From: Paramyrothecium sp. XJ0827
Lineage: Eukaryota; Ascomycota; Sordariomycetes; Hypocreales; Stachybotryaceae
DNA length: 64,000 nt
Direction: 5' to 3'
Assembly: GCA_020881915.1 (NCBI GenBank)
Contig: JAJFPB010000012.1
Span: 434,001-498,000 of the forward strand
Shown here: positions 45,991 through 57,065 of the stretch, piece by piece
How positions within the stretch are numbered: position 1 is the stretch's first letter
Layout of the letters: every line of letters starts with the position of its first letter
Made by a program: the position numbers and the translations under genes
The notes under the pieces: model-generated
The model's input: the letters and a program-made list of their open reading frames with translations, nothing else
Told to the model about the DNA's origin: nothing
The model's database searches: none

Positions 45991-48624
45991 AGCTGTGACC
46001 TCGACGGATTGCAATGATACCAGGTTGAGAATGTAAGGACTGACCCCTGCGCAAATGCACCAAGTATGGCCGAGTTGGCAGATCAGCATTCCATAGCCAA
46101 GACTCACAGTTCAGGGGCACCCACCATGGATACTAATTTACTGACTCATTGTTATACGGCCACATGCGAAAGAAATGTCAGAGTCTTCCACACGGATTTA
46201 GTCACCAGTGCATTAGCCTTTGACGCCCCTGGAGGTGGCGAACGACCGTAATTCGAGACTCCATCACATGCCAGCCTTCATCCGCAATTACGAACCCCTT
46301 TTACTCAATGCGCTACTAATTATTGAGAAAGTGTTAATATTTCGCACAGTTATCTGGCTGGATGAGTCGACAAACTTGCAGTTCGTTTGAAGAAGCTTCG
46401 GCTGGATAAGGGCACGATACGCAATGGTCGATTCAAAGTACCCAAGCAAGCTCACGAATGGATCACTGCTCCGAACTCCTGGACTACATAAGCTTGCTGC
46501 ACGACGTCGGTCGCCGGTACCAAGGCACTACGGCGGCCCTTGCAGAAAGGGACCTGCAGTGCTTCTGCATAAACCGACACAGGGATCGGTTGCGTTACAG
46601 TACGCGAGAGAACTAGGGGCATACGAGATTAAATGCACACTACCACATGGCATTCAAATTAGACCCCCACGTTGGTCGTTGTGACGTCCACGTGGTGCTG
46701 CATTTCCAAGTGTGATGGGAGAGGCGTCTTCGTCTCTGCTTACCTGCAACATCGCATGGTGGCAGGCTCAAAGGATGACTGAGCGGCATGATACAGCGCT
46801 GTGTAGCACAAGCTGTGGCTTATAACAGTTCGTTGCCCATGTCGCAATACACTGGGCCAAATCTAGATCCACGCCTCGCTCCGTAGGAGATCCGCACTTT
46901 GGGTAGCGTCGGTTAGTTAGATGGTCGAACGGTGGATCCTGATGCGCCGTGGGTCCTGGAGTTGGCGATATCCGTGGCTGTGATGAGCCACAGATGGTAG
47001 CCTACTCTCGCGGAACGGACAGGCTTGGGGAGAGATCTGCCCGATTCTCTAAACATGGAAACATCTAGACTAGTGTTGTAGCAAGATCGTCTAATGGTTC
47101 ACAGTAGCGCCCCGCTTGCAAGCCTTTTCAACGGACAGTTTACATCACGTCTGTAGATGCCCTCTTGACAGCGCGGTCTGGTCAACAAGCAGTCCGGCAA
47201 AGAAAAGGCTTCCCAGCAGGAACAGGCAGGTGAACCGACGTTATCCGAGCTGACATGGCTGCAGGTGACGAGGCGATGGCGAAAGATTGGCCGAGCCTGA
47301 AATGGAAACTGTAAAATATCAGCCGTTTCGTCTTTAACCTGCAATGGCAGTCATGTCCGCAGGAATGGCTTCCCAAGCGATGACGACTTTGCAGGTATCG
47401 GCCGAGTGCTCTGGGCTGGGTGCCAATAGGCTGGAGCCGTTGGACTCAGCCAACAGCGGTTCGCCCGGTTGCTGAGTGTGCGGCGCGGGCAAATGTGGCC
47501 ATGGCATTGGACGTCGTGTAATCCGTGTGCACCTGAATGGATGATGCGCTATATTGAGTGGATGGCGTAAGGCTCGCACCCTTGGGACCTTCTGTTCGCC
47601 CGCGGTCTTGGCGCTCGGGGCCTGGAACTGTTGGGCCAGGGCCATGTGCCCAAAGGCACCGAGACGGGACACGAGGGCTCAGTCACGGCCAGCACGGGCA
47701 TGTGAGTGTGAGCCCTCGATTTTTCTTTCGTGTGCTGGGCGGGATGTCACATTGGGCTTGCAAATGATGCGATGCCGAGAGTAGACAGAGTGCGTAAGGA
47801 TTGATTTTCAGGAGGTGAAGCAGCAGCAGCAGCAAAAGAACCCCCAAATACGACGACGGCTTCACGCAGCTTACTCGACATGCCCGATTGGGAGAAGTTC
47901 TCGAAGACTAGCATCGCACAGCTTTTCTGCCCGGTCCTGCACCACCCGTCGCGCCTTTCCCATGCAGGGACAGCGTTCTGGAATGCCCAGAAGAAATCTC
48001 TGCTCCCCGACGGCACTTTTGAGGACAAGAGATTTAGCATCGTCGCTAGCCTCGCAGCATACAGTAAGCCCAAGAAAAGTGGGCATGATGGGCCGCTTGA
48101 AGCTTCTTCGTTAAGGTTACATCTGGCCCTCGAGAGCCATGCAAGCCAGGGTGTCCGGGAGGGGCTGGCCGATCCATTCGCCTTTGGCCCAGTCAGGCAA
48201 CGGTCGGCCGGCTGCAGCATGGGGTTCAGGCCAATGGCGGGTCGCGCCACTGTCTGTGTCCTGGGGGCACCATGGGGACCCCGTTGCTGATCCTTGCTGT
48301 AAGCTCTCTGTCGCGAGTTTCAAGGGCGATGGCGCAAGAGGAGCTACTGCAAGGCAACCGAAGAGCTACTGTGGTTCGTTGCTGTTATTCCGCCGTGGTG
48401 TGACATGGGGGAGACAAAGGAAAGGAAAAAAAAAAACAGAGAGGCGAGCTTGCTTCGCTTTACCTCCGAGATATAATGGTGGGCTTAGCTCCCGATCTCG
48501 TCTGATCTGAGACCCTTCCGCCTTGTCCTTTTTCTTTACTTCCCCCACTTGGCTTGAAAGTTTGGGGAAACCCCTGGGGTCCGTAATTGGTTTTGTCCTT
48601 GACGAAGCTGAAAACTTGCCCATC
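45991..48624. other. 2.6 kb without a recognised gene
   Basis: Frames at 46066-46684 on the plus strand have a coding feel (KLRLDKGTIRNGRFKVPKQA across a frame start) but no family match, and may be another relic. Frames at 47334-48250 are overlapping on both strands and motif-free. The last 300 bases are promoter and leader of the permease gene, including an A/G-rich tract at 48415-48440. Confidence 0.45.
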
Positions 48625-50503
48625 ATGGCCGACCAGCAGTACGCAGACGTCGACAAGCGCGAGAAGGGCGAGACGACGGCGCTGCCCAACTACGACGAGC
48701 TCGCGGCGGACAGCGGCTCGACCATCGCCGACAACCGCTATGCCTACTCCGAAGACCGCAAGATCGGTGTCACGGGTGCCGTGTTCCTGATTCTGAACAA
48801 GATGATTGGTACTGGTAGTAAGTCTCAACCGCGCCGTCCCCTCCGACCGGGAGAGCTTCACGAGAGTCTCGGAAGAGCTCGAGAGGCTCGCGACAACCAA
48901 AAGATAGATCCCCTCTGACACAGCCAACCGCAGTCTTCTCCACTCCCTCGGGCATCTTCCGCGCCACGGGCTCCGTCGGCATCTCCTTCATCCTGTGGCT
49001 CGTCGGCGGCATCTTGACCTTCTGCGGTCTCAGCGTCTTCCTCGAGTTCGGCCTGGCCATTCCCCGCTCCGGCGGTGAGAAGAACTACCTCGAGCGCGTC
49101 TACCGCCGCCCCAAGTACCTGGCCACCTGCGTCCTGGCCTCGCAGATGATCCTGCTCGGCTTCTCCTCCGGTAACGCCCTGGCCTTTGGTCGCTACGTCC
49201 TCTTCGCGTCCGGCTCCGAGGCCCCCGACGGTTGGGTCGCCCGTGGTCTCGGTGTCGTCTGCACCACCTTCGCCGTCGTCCTCCACGCCGTGGCCCCCAA
49301 GTGGGGTATCCGCCTCGTCAACGTCCTTGGTGTTTTCAAGGTCGCCATCCTGCTGCTCATCGTCTTCTCCGGCTTTGCCGCGCTCGCCGGCCGACGTCTC
49401 GTGCCCGACCCCCACAACTTCGACAACAGCTTCCGCATTGAGGAGGGCGATGGCTTCGGCGGGGGTGGCGCCTACGCGTACTCCAACGCCCTGCTGAACG
49501 TCATCTACTCCTACAAGGGCTGGGAGAACGCCAATTACGGTATGCACTGATCGCATCCCAATCGCAGTCCCCCATTCTAACTCGTTTTCAGTCGTCAGCG
49601 AATTGAAGAACCCTCGCAAGACCCTGGCCGTCGCTGCTCCCCTTGCCATCGGTGGTGTCACGATCCTCTACCTCCTCGCCAACGTCGCTTACTTTGCTGC
49701 CATTCCCAAGGACCAGCTCGCCGACTCCGATGTCCTGGTCGCTGGTTACTTCTTCCGCAATGTGTTCGGATACAGGGCCGGTGTCCGCGTTCTGCCTGTC
49801 TTTGTCGCTCTTAGCAACTTGGGCAATGTGCTCGCCGTCAGCTTCGCTCACGCCCGTCTGAACCAGGAGCTGGCCAAGGAGGGCATGCTGCCATTCAGCC
49901 GCTTCTGGGCCACCAACAAGCCCTTCAACGCTCCTTCCACTGCTGTAAGCATACTATCATTGTATCCGATGCTCAAGCTTGCTAACGAAAACAGCTCTTC
50001 CTGCACTGGTTCGTCACCGTTGTCGTGCTCCTGGCTCCCCCTGCCGGTCCCGCCTACAGCTTCATTGTCAACCTGTATGTATACCCACCACCGCTCGCCT
50101 CCTATCATCCACTAACATGTCGTCTAGCTACACGTACCCCGGTGCTTGGATCAACGCCTTCGTTGCCGGTGGTCTTATCTACCTCCAATGGAAGAAGTCC
50201 GAGGGCTGGACTTCCCCGTGGCACACGTATCTGCCCATCAGCGTCGTCTACCTTTTGGCCAACGCCTTCCTCGCCCTCGTCCCATTCATTCCTCCCGAGG
50301 GCAGCTGGGACGAGGATGGCTACCCCTACTACGTCTTCCCCATTGTCGGTGTTGGTGTTCTTATCCTCGGTGGTGTCTACTGGGCATTCTGGACCAAGGT
50401 CTTCCCTCACTTCGGTGGCTACAAGATTGTCTCGGAGCGTCACTTCGACGACAACGGCGAAGAGGTGGTTCGCTACAAGAAGATCCCGCTCAAGAAGGAC
50501 TAA
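48625..50503 (+). CDS. APC-superfamily amino acid permease, methionine permease (Mup1)-like, five exons, 535 aa
   Basis: Exons are 48625-48817, 48934-49539, 49592-49944, 49995-50074 and 50128-50503; all phases agree. The cytosolic N-terminus is acidic. TM1 carries the substrate-binding IGTGIFSTPSG, TM2 WLVGGILTFCGLSVFLEFG, and EFGLAIPRSGGEKNYLERVY is the LAT/Mup1 signature. About 12 membrane segments follow, including YSYKGWENANYVVSELKNPRKT and a late WINAFVAGGLIYLQWKKSEGW. The family imports methionine and related amino acids by proton symport at the plasma membrane. Codon use is strongly biased (GCC, CTC, GGC), as in well-expressed core genes, unlike the decayed DNA on either side. It probably lies outside the biosynthetic cluster. 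Confidence 0.93.
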
Positions 50504-51128
50504 GTGCTGTTTTGATCACTTTGGCGATTGGTTTCAACATTGCATTCATTAAATACTCAGCCTTATAATTCGATCATAGATACCTTTCCACCAGCATCAG
50601 GGTCATAGTACACGAATTCTCCAATCACTCTTCCTATTATTAATGCGCTCCAATCTTGGTATACATTGGCGAATGATGTCATGTTTGAGTAACTTGTCTT
50701 CTGTTGCAATCACTATACTTTCACTCATTTTCCCTATCAAGAGATGTATCAACGAAAGAAGACTTTAGTGGTTCAAGAAATCTACGAACGAGGCCCAGTT
50801 TATGCTCCACTAGATCACGATTGCCTACGGATTTGGGCAGAGAGCATGCGGAAGATTACTGACTTACTAGCTTCAAGAATCGGCTCTTCGGGTTTCTAAT
50901 GCATTAAACTTGGAAATGTTCTTGCCAGGTAGATGACTCTAATTCCGAGCTTTCTGTGGACTGAGGCCAGCCTATCGAGATTCGGCCGTGGGCCTTTACC
51001 TTGATGACAAAGCTTACCTTACTAGATGCAATACATTCCCACCAATAAATAACAGAGACTTGCGTAAGGTATGACTCTCACCCCGCACCCAATCCGATCG
51101 AGTCATTGTTCTCTCTCCCAATTCGACA
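50504..51128. other. Intergenic, no gene recognised
   Basis: AT-rich 3' flank of the permease gene and promoter of the NmrA-like gene. Nothing else is seen. Confidence 0.55.
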
Positions 51129-52058
51129 ATGACGGTATCATCGGTAGCAATCGTTGGTGCCAATGGTACGCTGGGCACCGAAGTTTTATCCGCGCTTGTA
51201 TCGGCCAAGGCATTTCAGGTTACCATTCTGAAGAGAAGCTCGTCTTCCTCGACAAACCCTTATCCAGACTCTCAGGTGCGGGTAGTCGATGTTGATGATG
51301 GCTTCACAGTTGAGAACCTGACGGAGGCTCTCCGACACCATGATGCACTTGTCATTGCCTTCCCGCTGCGTGATTTTGAGGCCCACCTCCGACTCGTCGA
51401 GGCGGCTGCCGCGGCAGGCATCAAACAAGTTATCCCTGCGGACTACGGAAGCGTGGATGCGGAGAATCCAGAGGCGCAAAGGCTGTTGGCCTTGTATAGA
51501 CAGAAAATCGCCGTGAGGAATCTTGCCGACAAACTGTCTGCCGAAAAGCCCGACTTCACATGGACAGGTATCGTGTGCGGTCATTTCTTCGAATGGGGGC
51601 TGAAGGAGCATCTCTTCCACGCCGACTTAAAGGAGCATACAATTGACATCCTCGATGGCGGTATCCATCGTGCTTCCGCAACCACCTTGACTCGTGTCGC
51701 CGAGGCCGTCGTTCGCATCCTCAAGCTACACGGGTCGGAGGCCGTTCGAAACAAGAACATCTTCATCCAGAGCTTTTGCATCTCCCAGAACGAACTGGTG
51801 CAGTCGTTGGAAAAAGCCACGGGGACCAAGTGGACGGTCCGTGATTACGACTCGGCCAAGTTCATCCAGGAAAGGCGGGAAAAAGCAGACGCCGGCGATT
51901 TCATGGCGATTGAAGATATTGTTTTTGCCATCGGCACCCTGCATGCAGACTGGACAAATCATGAAAACCTCGCCATGGACCTCCTTGGGTTTAAAGACGA
52001 AGATTTGGATTCAATTGTACAAGGCGTGGTGGCATCTGTTGATAATTCTAAGCCCTAA
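51129..52058 (+). CDS. NmrA-like/isoflavone-reductase-family oxidoreductase, 309 aa
   Basis: Single exon with a clear ATG at 51129. The N-terminal Rossmann motif is AIVGANGTLGTEV (GxxGxxG), and beta-2 ends in TILKRSSSS, the region that in this family prefers NADPH. PADYGSVDAENPEA and the later TGIVCGHFFEWGL match the PCBER/isoflavone-reductase branch of atypical short-chain dehydrogenases. Intact members either reduce double bonds and ethers or act as redox sensors. The product is probably cytosolic. Its last 12 codons and 3' flank are duplicated in decayed form at 53957-54190. No operon-like partners are seen. Confidence 0.92.
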   Translation: MTVSSVAIVGANGTLGTEVLSALVSAKAFQVTILKRSSSSSTNPYPDSQVRVVDVDDGFTVENLTEALRHHDALVIAFPLRDFEAHLRLVEAAAAAGIKQVIPADYGSVDAENPEAQRLLALYRQKIAVRNLADKLSAEKPDFTWTGIVCGHFFEWGLKEHLFHADLKEHTIDILDGGIHRASATTLTRVAEAVVRILKLHGSEAVRNKNIFIQSFCISQNELVQSLEKATGTKWTVRDYDSAKFIQERREKADAGDFMAIEDIVFAIGTLHADWTNHENLAMDLLGFKDEDLDSIVQGVVASVDNSKP

Positions 52059-52245
52059 GACTTCTATATAGCTCAGGCTAGAACCATTGCATCAATCTTG
52101 AGAGCACCTTTGTTGTACTTGGCAACGTCGAGCGGTTGGTAGCCTCAGTGACACCATCCCTCAGCCAACTACATGTCAAGCGTGCGATTCCGCCACGGCT
52201 AGGTTGTAGCTGATGAATTGCATTTGATTTGTATTCGACTATCAC
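52017..52245 (+). repeat. Parent segment of a dispersed duplication (3' end of the NmrA-like gene)
   Basis: Includes the last codons (QGVVASVDNSKP), the stop and about 185 bases of 3' flank. It matches 53957-54190 over its whole length with scattered substitutions and small indels. Confidence 0.7.
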
Positions 52246-52523
52246 ACGATTCGTGCCATATAAGTCTGAGCCAGGCCTTAGATCGTCCCGCTTAGCAGCA
52301 AAACGCTCCATCGAAGATTTATCGAGGGTAGCAATTTTCGCAAAGCAAGTCACAGATTCAGTCGACCATTTATGATGATTAGAGATCAGTGGGCTTCAAA
52401 ACACCATGAGAACCCTCTGGTTGTGCTTCTCACTGCTTCTATGCCCTCAGTTATTGACTCGCCTGAACTCGAACGAAGGGTCATCCTACAGCACATCACG
52501 GAGATCAGACCAAAAACGCTCAG

Positions 52524-52934
52524 CGGCAATTTCACTTCCTGTTCCATAGCGTACCCGACCTTTTCGAGGCCCTAGTGAGTGGCAAAGAGGAGATTTACCT
52601 GAGCCACTTCTACAACAAGCTTGCTTACAATGGCAATGCTATCAAACCGGTGGATTTAGATTATTACGTCAAGATTTATAGACAGCCAGGTGCCATGCGA
52701 TCTGCTTTCCGGACCTACGCATGATTCATCAAGGATGGAGAGGAGTGTCAGAGTTGGATCAACAAATCTGGCAAGCGCAAGGTCCCGGCCATCGGCCTGA
52801 GTGGTTCATACAGCAGGCATAAGGTTGCAGCTGAGCAAATTATGTCCGAGGTACATGAGAAGGGCACTTATGAAGTTGGGGTAGTAGCTGATAGTGGGCA
52901 CTGGATTGCAGAGGATAATCCGCCAGCGCTGTGA
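52524..52934 (+). pseudogene. C-terminal relic of an epoxide-hydrolase-like alpha/beta hydrolase
   Basis: One frame reads for 136 codons with a single TGA (52722-52724). It begins in the cap domain (RQFHFLFHSVPDLFEALVSG, EEIYLSHFYNKLAYN) and continues through DLDYYVKIYRQPGAMRSAFR, the stop, then FIKDGEECQSW and KVPAIGLSG. It finishes with the catalytic-His segment DSGHWIAEDNP and a proper TGA end. These are the landmarks of soluble epoxide hydrolases and related alpha/beta hydrolases. The N-terminal half, with the HGxP motif and nucleophile Asp, is missing upstream. The internal TGA could come from CGA by one C-to-T change. It reads as a recent 5'-truncated relic because the remaining frame is nearly intact. 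Confidence 0.7.
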
Positions 52935-53956
52935 GCGCCAGAAGCAATAGAATGGGAAGTGTCGTGATTTGCATGTTGAAATGTTGCATTGTTGATCTGA
53001 GATGATCCAAAACGGTCCAGAAGTCCACCTTATAAATGTTCTCTACACCATCTATGGTAGCATGAATCTTTCCAGCCGCAGCAAGCATACAAGCTTATCC
53101 ACCTAGTGAAAACGGTAAATATTAATAGAGTTGTCGCATCAGGGAATGCTCAGCCTCCCGTTTATAGTTTACATCACTAGCTCATGTTTATTTTGAGTGG
53201 TTCAGATCCTTGGCTCTAACGCTCTTGACCGATCTAGAAGTTGGTGCTTAGCCAGCTGACTCTGACATTCAATTTGACTTTCAGTTGGTCAACGGTTCCA
53301 GATACGCTACCGAACGCCGATGCATGCCTTCTACCAGAACGGCGCACGAAGCCCTTGAGTGTGTTCTTGGTCGATTCGTTCTTGTACAATAATAACCTTC
53401 GATGGATCTATCTGCTGACTACGCCCATGCGAGGACAACATCGCGCCATGGATCTAGTTTCTAAAGGCATCCCGTGTCTCCTTAAGTAAAGTCAGCCCAG
53501 TAAGTTGCAGCTATCCCATAGCGTCATTATTAGCCCACACAAGCCTCTATTCTAGCAAGTTCTCCATACCGTAAACGGTAAAGCTAGAAGCCAGCTACCT
53601 AGGTGTTCTTTGAACCTAGAAGCGAACTTACATCATTGAAATTTCCTTGGCCATAATTGGGGTCAGACCCATTTCAGATACTCGCCACATGGCTCCCGGC
53701 ACTCAAGGAGCTGGCACTCTCCAAAGCCATGAGAAGAAGTTAAGACCGTGGCTCTGCCTGTGCATTTGCTGTTGGGCTGAAAACTGGGATATTTAGCGAT
53801 TTGAGGTTCGAGGTGATGAGGCAAGATACTGCCTCCTCAGGTCCTTGTCAGAACGCTGCAGGCTATAAACGTGGCCCAGCTGCACGCTTTATCTTCCCTG
53901 CTTGATCATCAAATACTATGGCCCTTCGCCATCATTATTCCATGTCGTTATCGGCA
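52935..53956. other. Intergenic, 1.0 kb, no gene recognised
   Basis: Short frames only (for example 53241-53489) with no motif. AT-rich and probably decayed sequence. Confidence 0.45.
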
Positions 53957-54190
53957 CAAGGCGTAGTGGCATCTGAAGACAAATTCAAGCCTTAAGATCT
54001 CCATATAGATAGCTCAGCCAGGAAGCACGGTATTGATCTTAAGAGCACCTTTTTAGTTCTTAGCGAAGATTCGAACGGGTAGTCGCCGTAGTACTATTAA
54101 CCCTAAGCCAATATTATATCAAACGTACAAAATTCACCATGGGCTGGTTGTAGTTGATGAAGCGCATTTCAGATATCCTTAAAAATCTCA
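53957..54190 (+). repeat. Decayed copy of the NmrA-like gene's 3' end and 3' flank
   Basis: Starts within codons equivalent to QGVVAS-D--KP followed by TAA, then matches the flank of the intact gene through GAGCACCTTT and GGCTGGTTGTAG-TGATGAA. By eye it is roughly two thirds identical. Nothing upstream matches the rest of the gene, so this is the surviving tail of a tandem duplicate or a partial segmental copy. Confidence 0.7.
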
Positions 54191-54235
54191 GGTCTCTTTG
54201 AAATCCCAACTCCCGTTCTTAACCAAAACCCAAGT

Positions 54236-56971
54236 CTACTCTCGAATATTCATTTCCAGCATCTGTTTATCCAACCTAGTATCAGAACCTTTCATCTCGG
54301 CCTGGTTAATTTGTACTATTTCGCTGCGATCAACCAAGCGCATTAGGCAAGCTGTTCTTCCTGCTGTCGAGAACAGGGTTTTTGCATTGGCTTGACGAAG
54401 TGCCTTAACCAGATCCATCAAGATGTCATCGGTACTGTAGTCGTCTAGCCAATGAAGACCATCAATGATGCACATAATCTGCATATCAAGGCATCTTAGC
54501 AAATCGCTAAGCAGTCGAAGGGTTTCAGGCAACGATTCCATGGTTCCTTCAACTAGACTCAGCCGCACCTCTGAAAAATTGGTAAGAGACTCAAACTTTG
54601 GCAATAGATATTCCATTGCCTGGCGTGTCAAGGCTACAATCAGCGCGGCGCTTGCTTGTGCTTGTCGAGTTACGTTGCCTGCTCGTAGTGGCTGGTCCCT
54701 TGGTAGATGACAGAAGCTGTGTCATTCGCAGCAGTGAGATTCAGTTGGCCACGCTTAACTAAGAACAGGATTCTACGGGTACTTACTAAGATATAACTGG
54801 CACCTTGGATTCATCAGCCAAGTCAACAACTCTGGCGGCCGATGCAGAGATTGGATTGCGCCCGTTTTGGAGTATGGATGGGTGTCCTTCAAGCCAAAGG
54901 AAACTTGGATCTGCCTTGGCCCATTCCGATAGTCTCCTTATAACTTGACGATTTTGGCTTACTGGTCTTGGCTGTGGCTCGATCAGGCGGACACGGTCCC
55001 GTTCGAAATAGTCCTCGAAATGCTTAGACTGCAGGAGAAGAGCTTCAGTCGTATATGCGATACTAGCCGATACCGCAGTTGAAGTCGGTATGGCAGCTAG
55101 TATGGTCGCATATTCCAGCGACCTGTCAGGCGGTCGATGTTGGGCTTGTCATTAGTTAGCAGATGCTCTCGACCGAAAATATGTTCCACAACTCGCCGAA
55201 TGTTAACACGATCATCCAGACGTTGGCAAGTTTTTGAATCTTCGGCTCATGAAAAAGAAAAAAGGGCAGCGTCTTGGGAAAGAACATGAAACTCATCCAG
55301 AGAGCTTGATTGAATCATGCTTGAGTATGCAAATGTGGGCACTCACGTGTCACAGCCTGGTCATCTGCGACGGCATGCAGCGCGTTGTCGCCGAGCATTC
55401 TTTTTATGGCCGAGGATAGCTGCCTCATGGACATCACCTCGTTATTCTTGTGTTCCCTAGCCCTGGCTAGCTCGGCCTCCAACCGATCCGCTCGCGAAAT
55501 GAGCTCGGCTAGCAGTCTTTCTTCGCCCCTTTTGCCGATTATGACGTGCTGCTTGACGTTCTCGAGCTCAAGTCTTGTGGCTCTGAGCTCGGCTCGGGAA
55601 CCCTGAGCTGCCAAAAACTGAACTTTGGCTGCCTTTTTCTGGATGACATCAATATGATCTTGAAACTTTTTGTACAAGTCTTCATTGAAGGAATCCAACA
55701 ACCCCTTTCGCCTCTTTAGTGAAAGATAGTCGAGCAGGTCTGATAAGAACAGGAATATCTCTGCGTACAGTTCTGCAATCACTGTTTTCATTCCAGCAGT
55801 AGCAAACATCTCCTGTTCGACCACACACGTAGAAACATACTCAGTGATGTCGTAGAGAGCTTCTGATAGACCTTCCATGACTCGTTCGTGGTTGGCACTA
55901 GCCTGAGGCAAGGTCAGTAAACGCAGAATAGCCTGGTACACTGACAATAATCTCAAACCTTGAGTATAATGTTTAGGGTTCCCGAAAATACCGAGACGTA
56001 TTCGTTACCTTGGGGAAGAATTTCGAGGAGGGTGCGGTGGGAATTGACTTTTTCGCAAAACTTGTGGAACACCTTTGCCATTCTCCCGCGACGCGTACCT
56101 TGACGTTGGCTTTGCCAGTAGGTCTGCGTTGTCTCGACGATCTTCAACATGCTTTCCATGTTGGGCTCAAATGAGGTTAAATCAAGACTCTCTTCCGGCT
56201 GGCAGCCGTTGTAGAAAGCCAACCATTTCTTTTTGAGATTGAGCATTTCAATATTGAGTATCTCAGTGGCCGAGTCACTAGTAGTATTTTGTTAGACTGC
56301 TGTTGAAAGTGTAAGATCTGCAATACTCTTTGTACACGCTCACGGTACCTCCATCGGGAGGAGATTCAAAGAAGTGCCGCCATGGGGTTGCTATATCGCG
56401 GTATTCACCCCAATCTTGAAAAAGGACCTGCGGATAGGCAACATTCTCGGGTGTGATTCTTCTATCAGCCTCAAAGCCATGCACTGTGTCAGAAGGTAAG
56501 GGATCAGCGCATGCCTTCGCATGTGGGTACACGACGTGACGAGATCTTACTTCGAATGATGCTTTCAGAAATGCGATGACTGTCTGGATTCTCCATGGAC
56601 AAGCGTAAAAGATATCTCACAACTATTTGTCTGTAGAAGTCCTTCTTTTGAGCATGTTACCGGCCAGGGCCACGTATGTATTGAAATGCACCAGATGGCA
56701 GCAAGCATGGGGGGCCTTCTCCTCTTTTCCTTCCATTCTAATCCCTGCCATAAATACACTTTCGACCTTGCATCGAAAGTGGAAATCCTTCCGCCTCACT
56801 TGATATGTGTGACAACAGCCAGTGAGAACGATTGCTTGTGGGAAGGAAGTCGAAACTGGATCCGATTGGATAGTCATGATTCTGCCTTACCATGAACCCC
56901 TCAGCCTCGTTCCTCAGAGTAAAACCCGGCATTTTGTCTCCCGCACATTCAAGCTTTAGGTTAATTTCCAT
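54236..56971 (-). CDS. DUF7708-type STAND-like protein, about eight exons, possible frame break
   Basis: Proposed exons are 56971-56891, 56644-56551, 56483-56327, 56277-55959, 55902-55347, 55245 to about 55122, 55121-54787 and 54716-54236. Phases agree except at 55122/55121, where one base is out of step; a missed short intron or a frameshift would explain it. The N-terminal part has FESPPDGGTVSVYK. The DUF7708-like helical domain has MESMLKIVETTQTYWQSQR, KVFHKFCEKVNSHRTLLEIL, GNEYVSVFSGTLNIILK and ANHERVMEGLSEALYDI. A long coiled coil follows (RATRLELENVKQHV to LARAREHK). The C-terminal part (FLWLEGHPSI, VPVISYFCHLPRD, CIIDGLHWLDDYSTDDILMD) has a Walker-B-like strand but no P-loop. Function unknown; such proteins relate to fungal NLR-like architectures. 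It is divergent from the AAA gene. Confidence 0.65.
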
Positions 56972-57065
56972 CGTTTCCCAAACTGAACACCACTATTGAG
57001 GAGCGCAAGCCACACCGAGTTTCAAAAATCACATCACCTTTCTCAAAAAGTGAAATATTAGTGCC
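56972..57065. promoter_or_regulatory. Shared 94-bp divergent promoter
   Basis: Only 94 bases separate the start codons of the DUF7708 and AAA genes. The region is A/C-rich without an obvious TATA on either side. Co-regulation is likely by geometry alone. Confidence 0.5.

Noticed and set aside
47747..48250. 167-codon minus-strand frame
   Set aside because: Overlaps equally long plus-strand frames, has no motif, and lies in the promoter area of the permease.
48858..49661. 267-codon minus-strand frame opposite the permease
   Set aside because: Asp/Glu/Gly-rich antisense artefact of strongly biased codons in a membrane protein gene.
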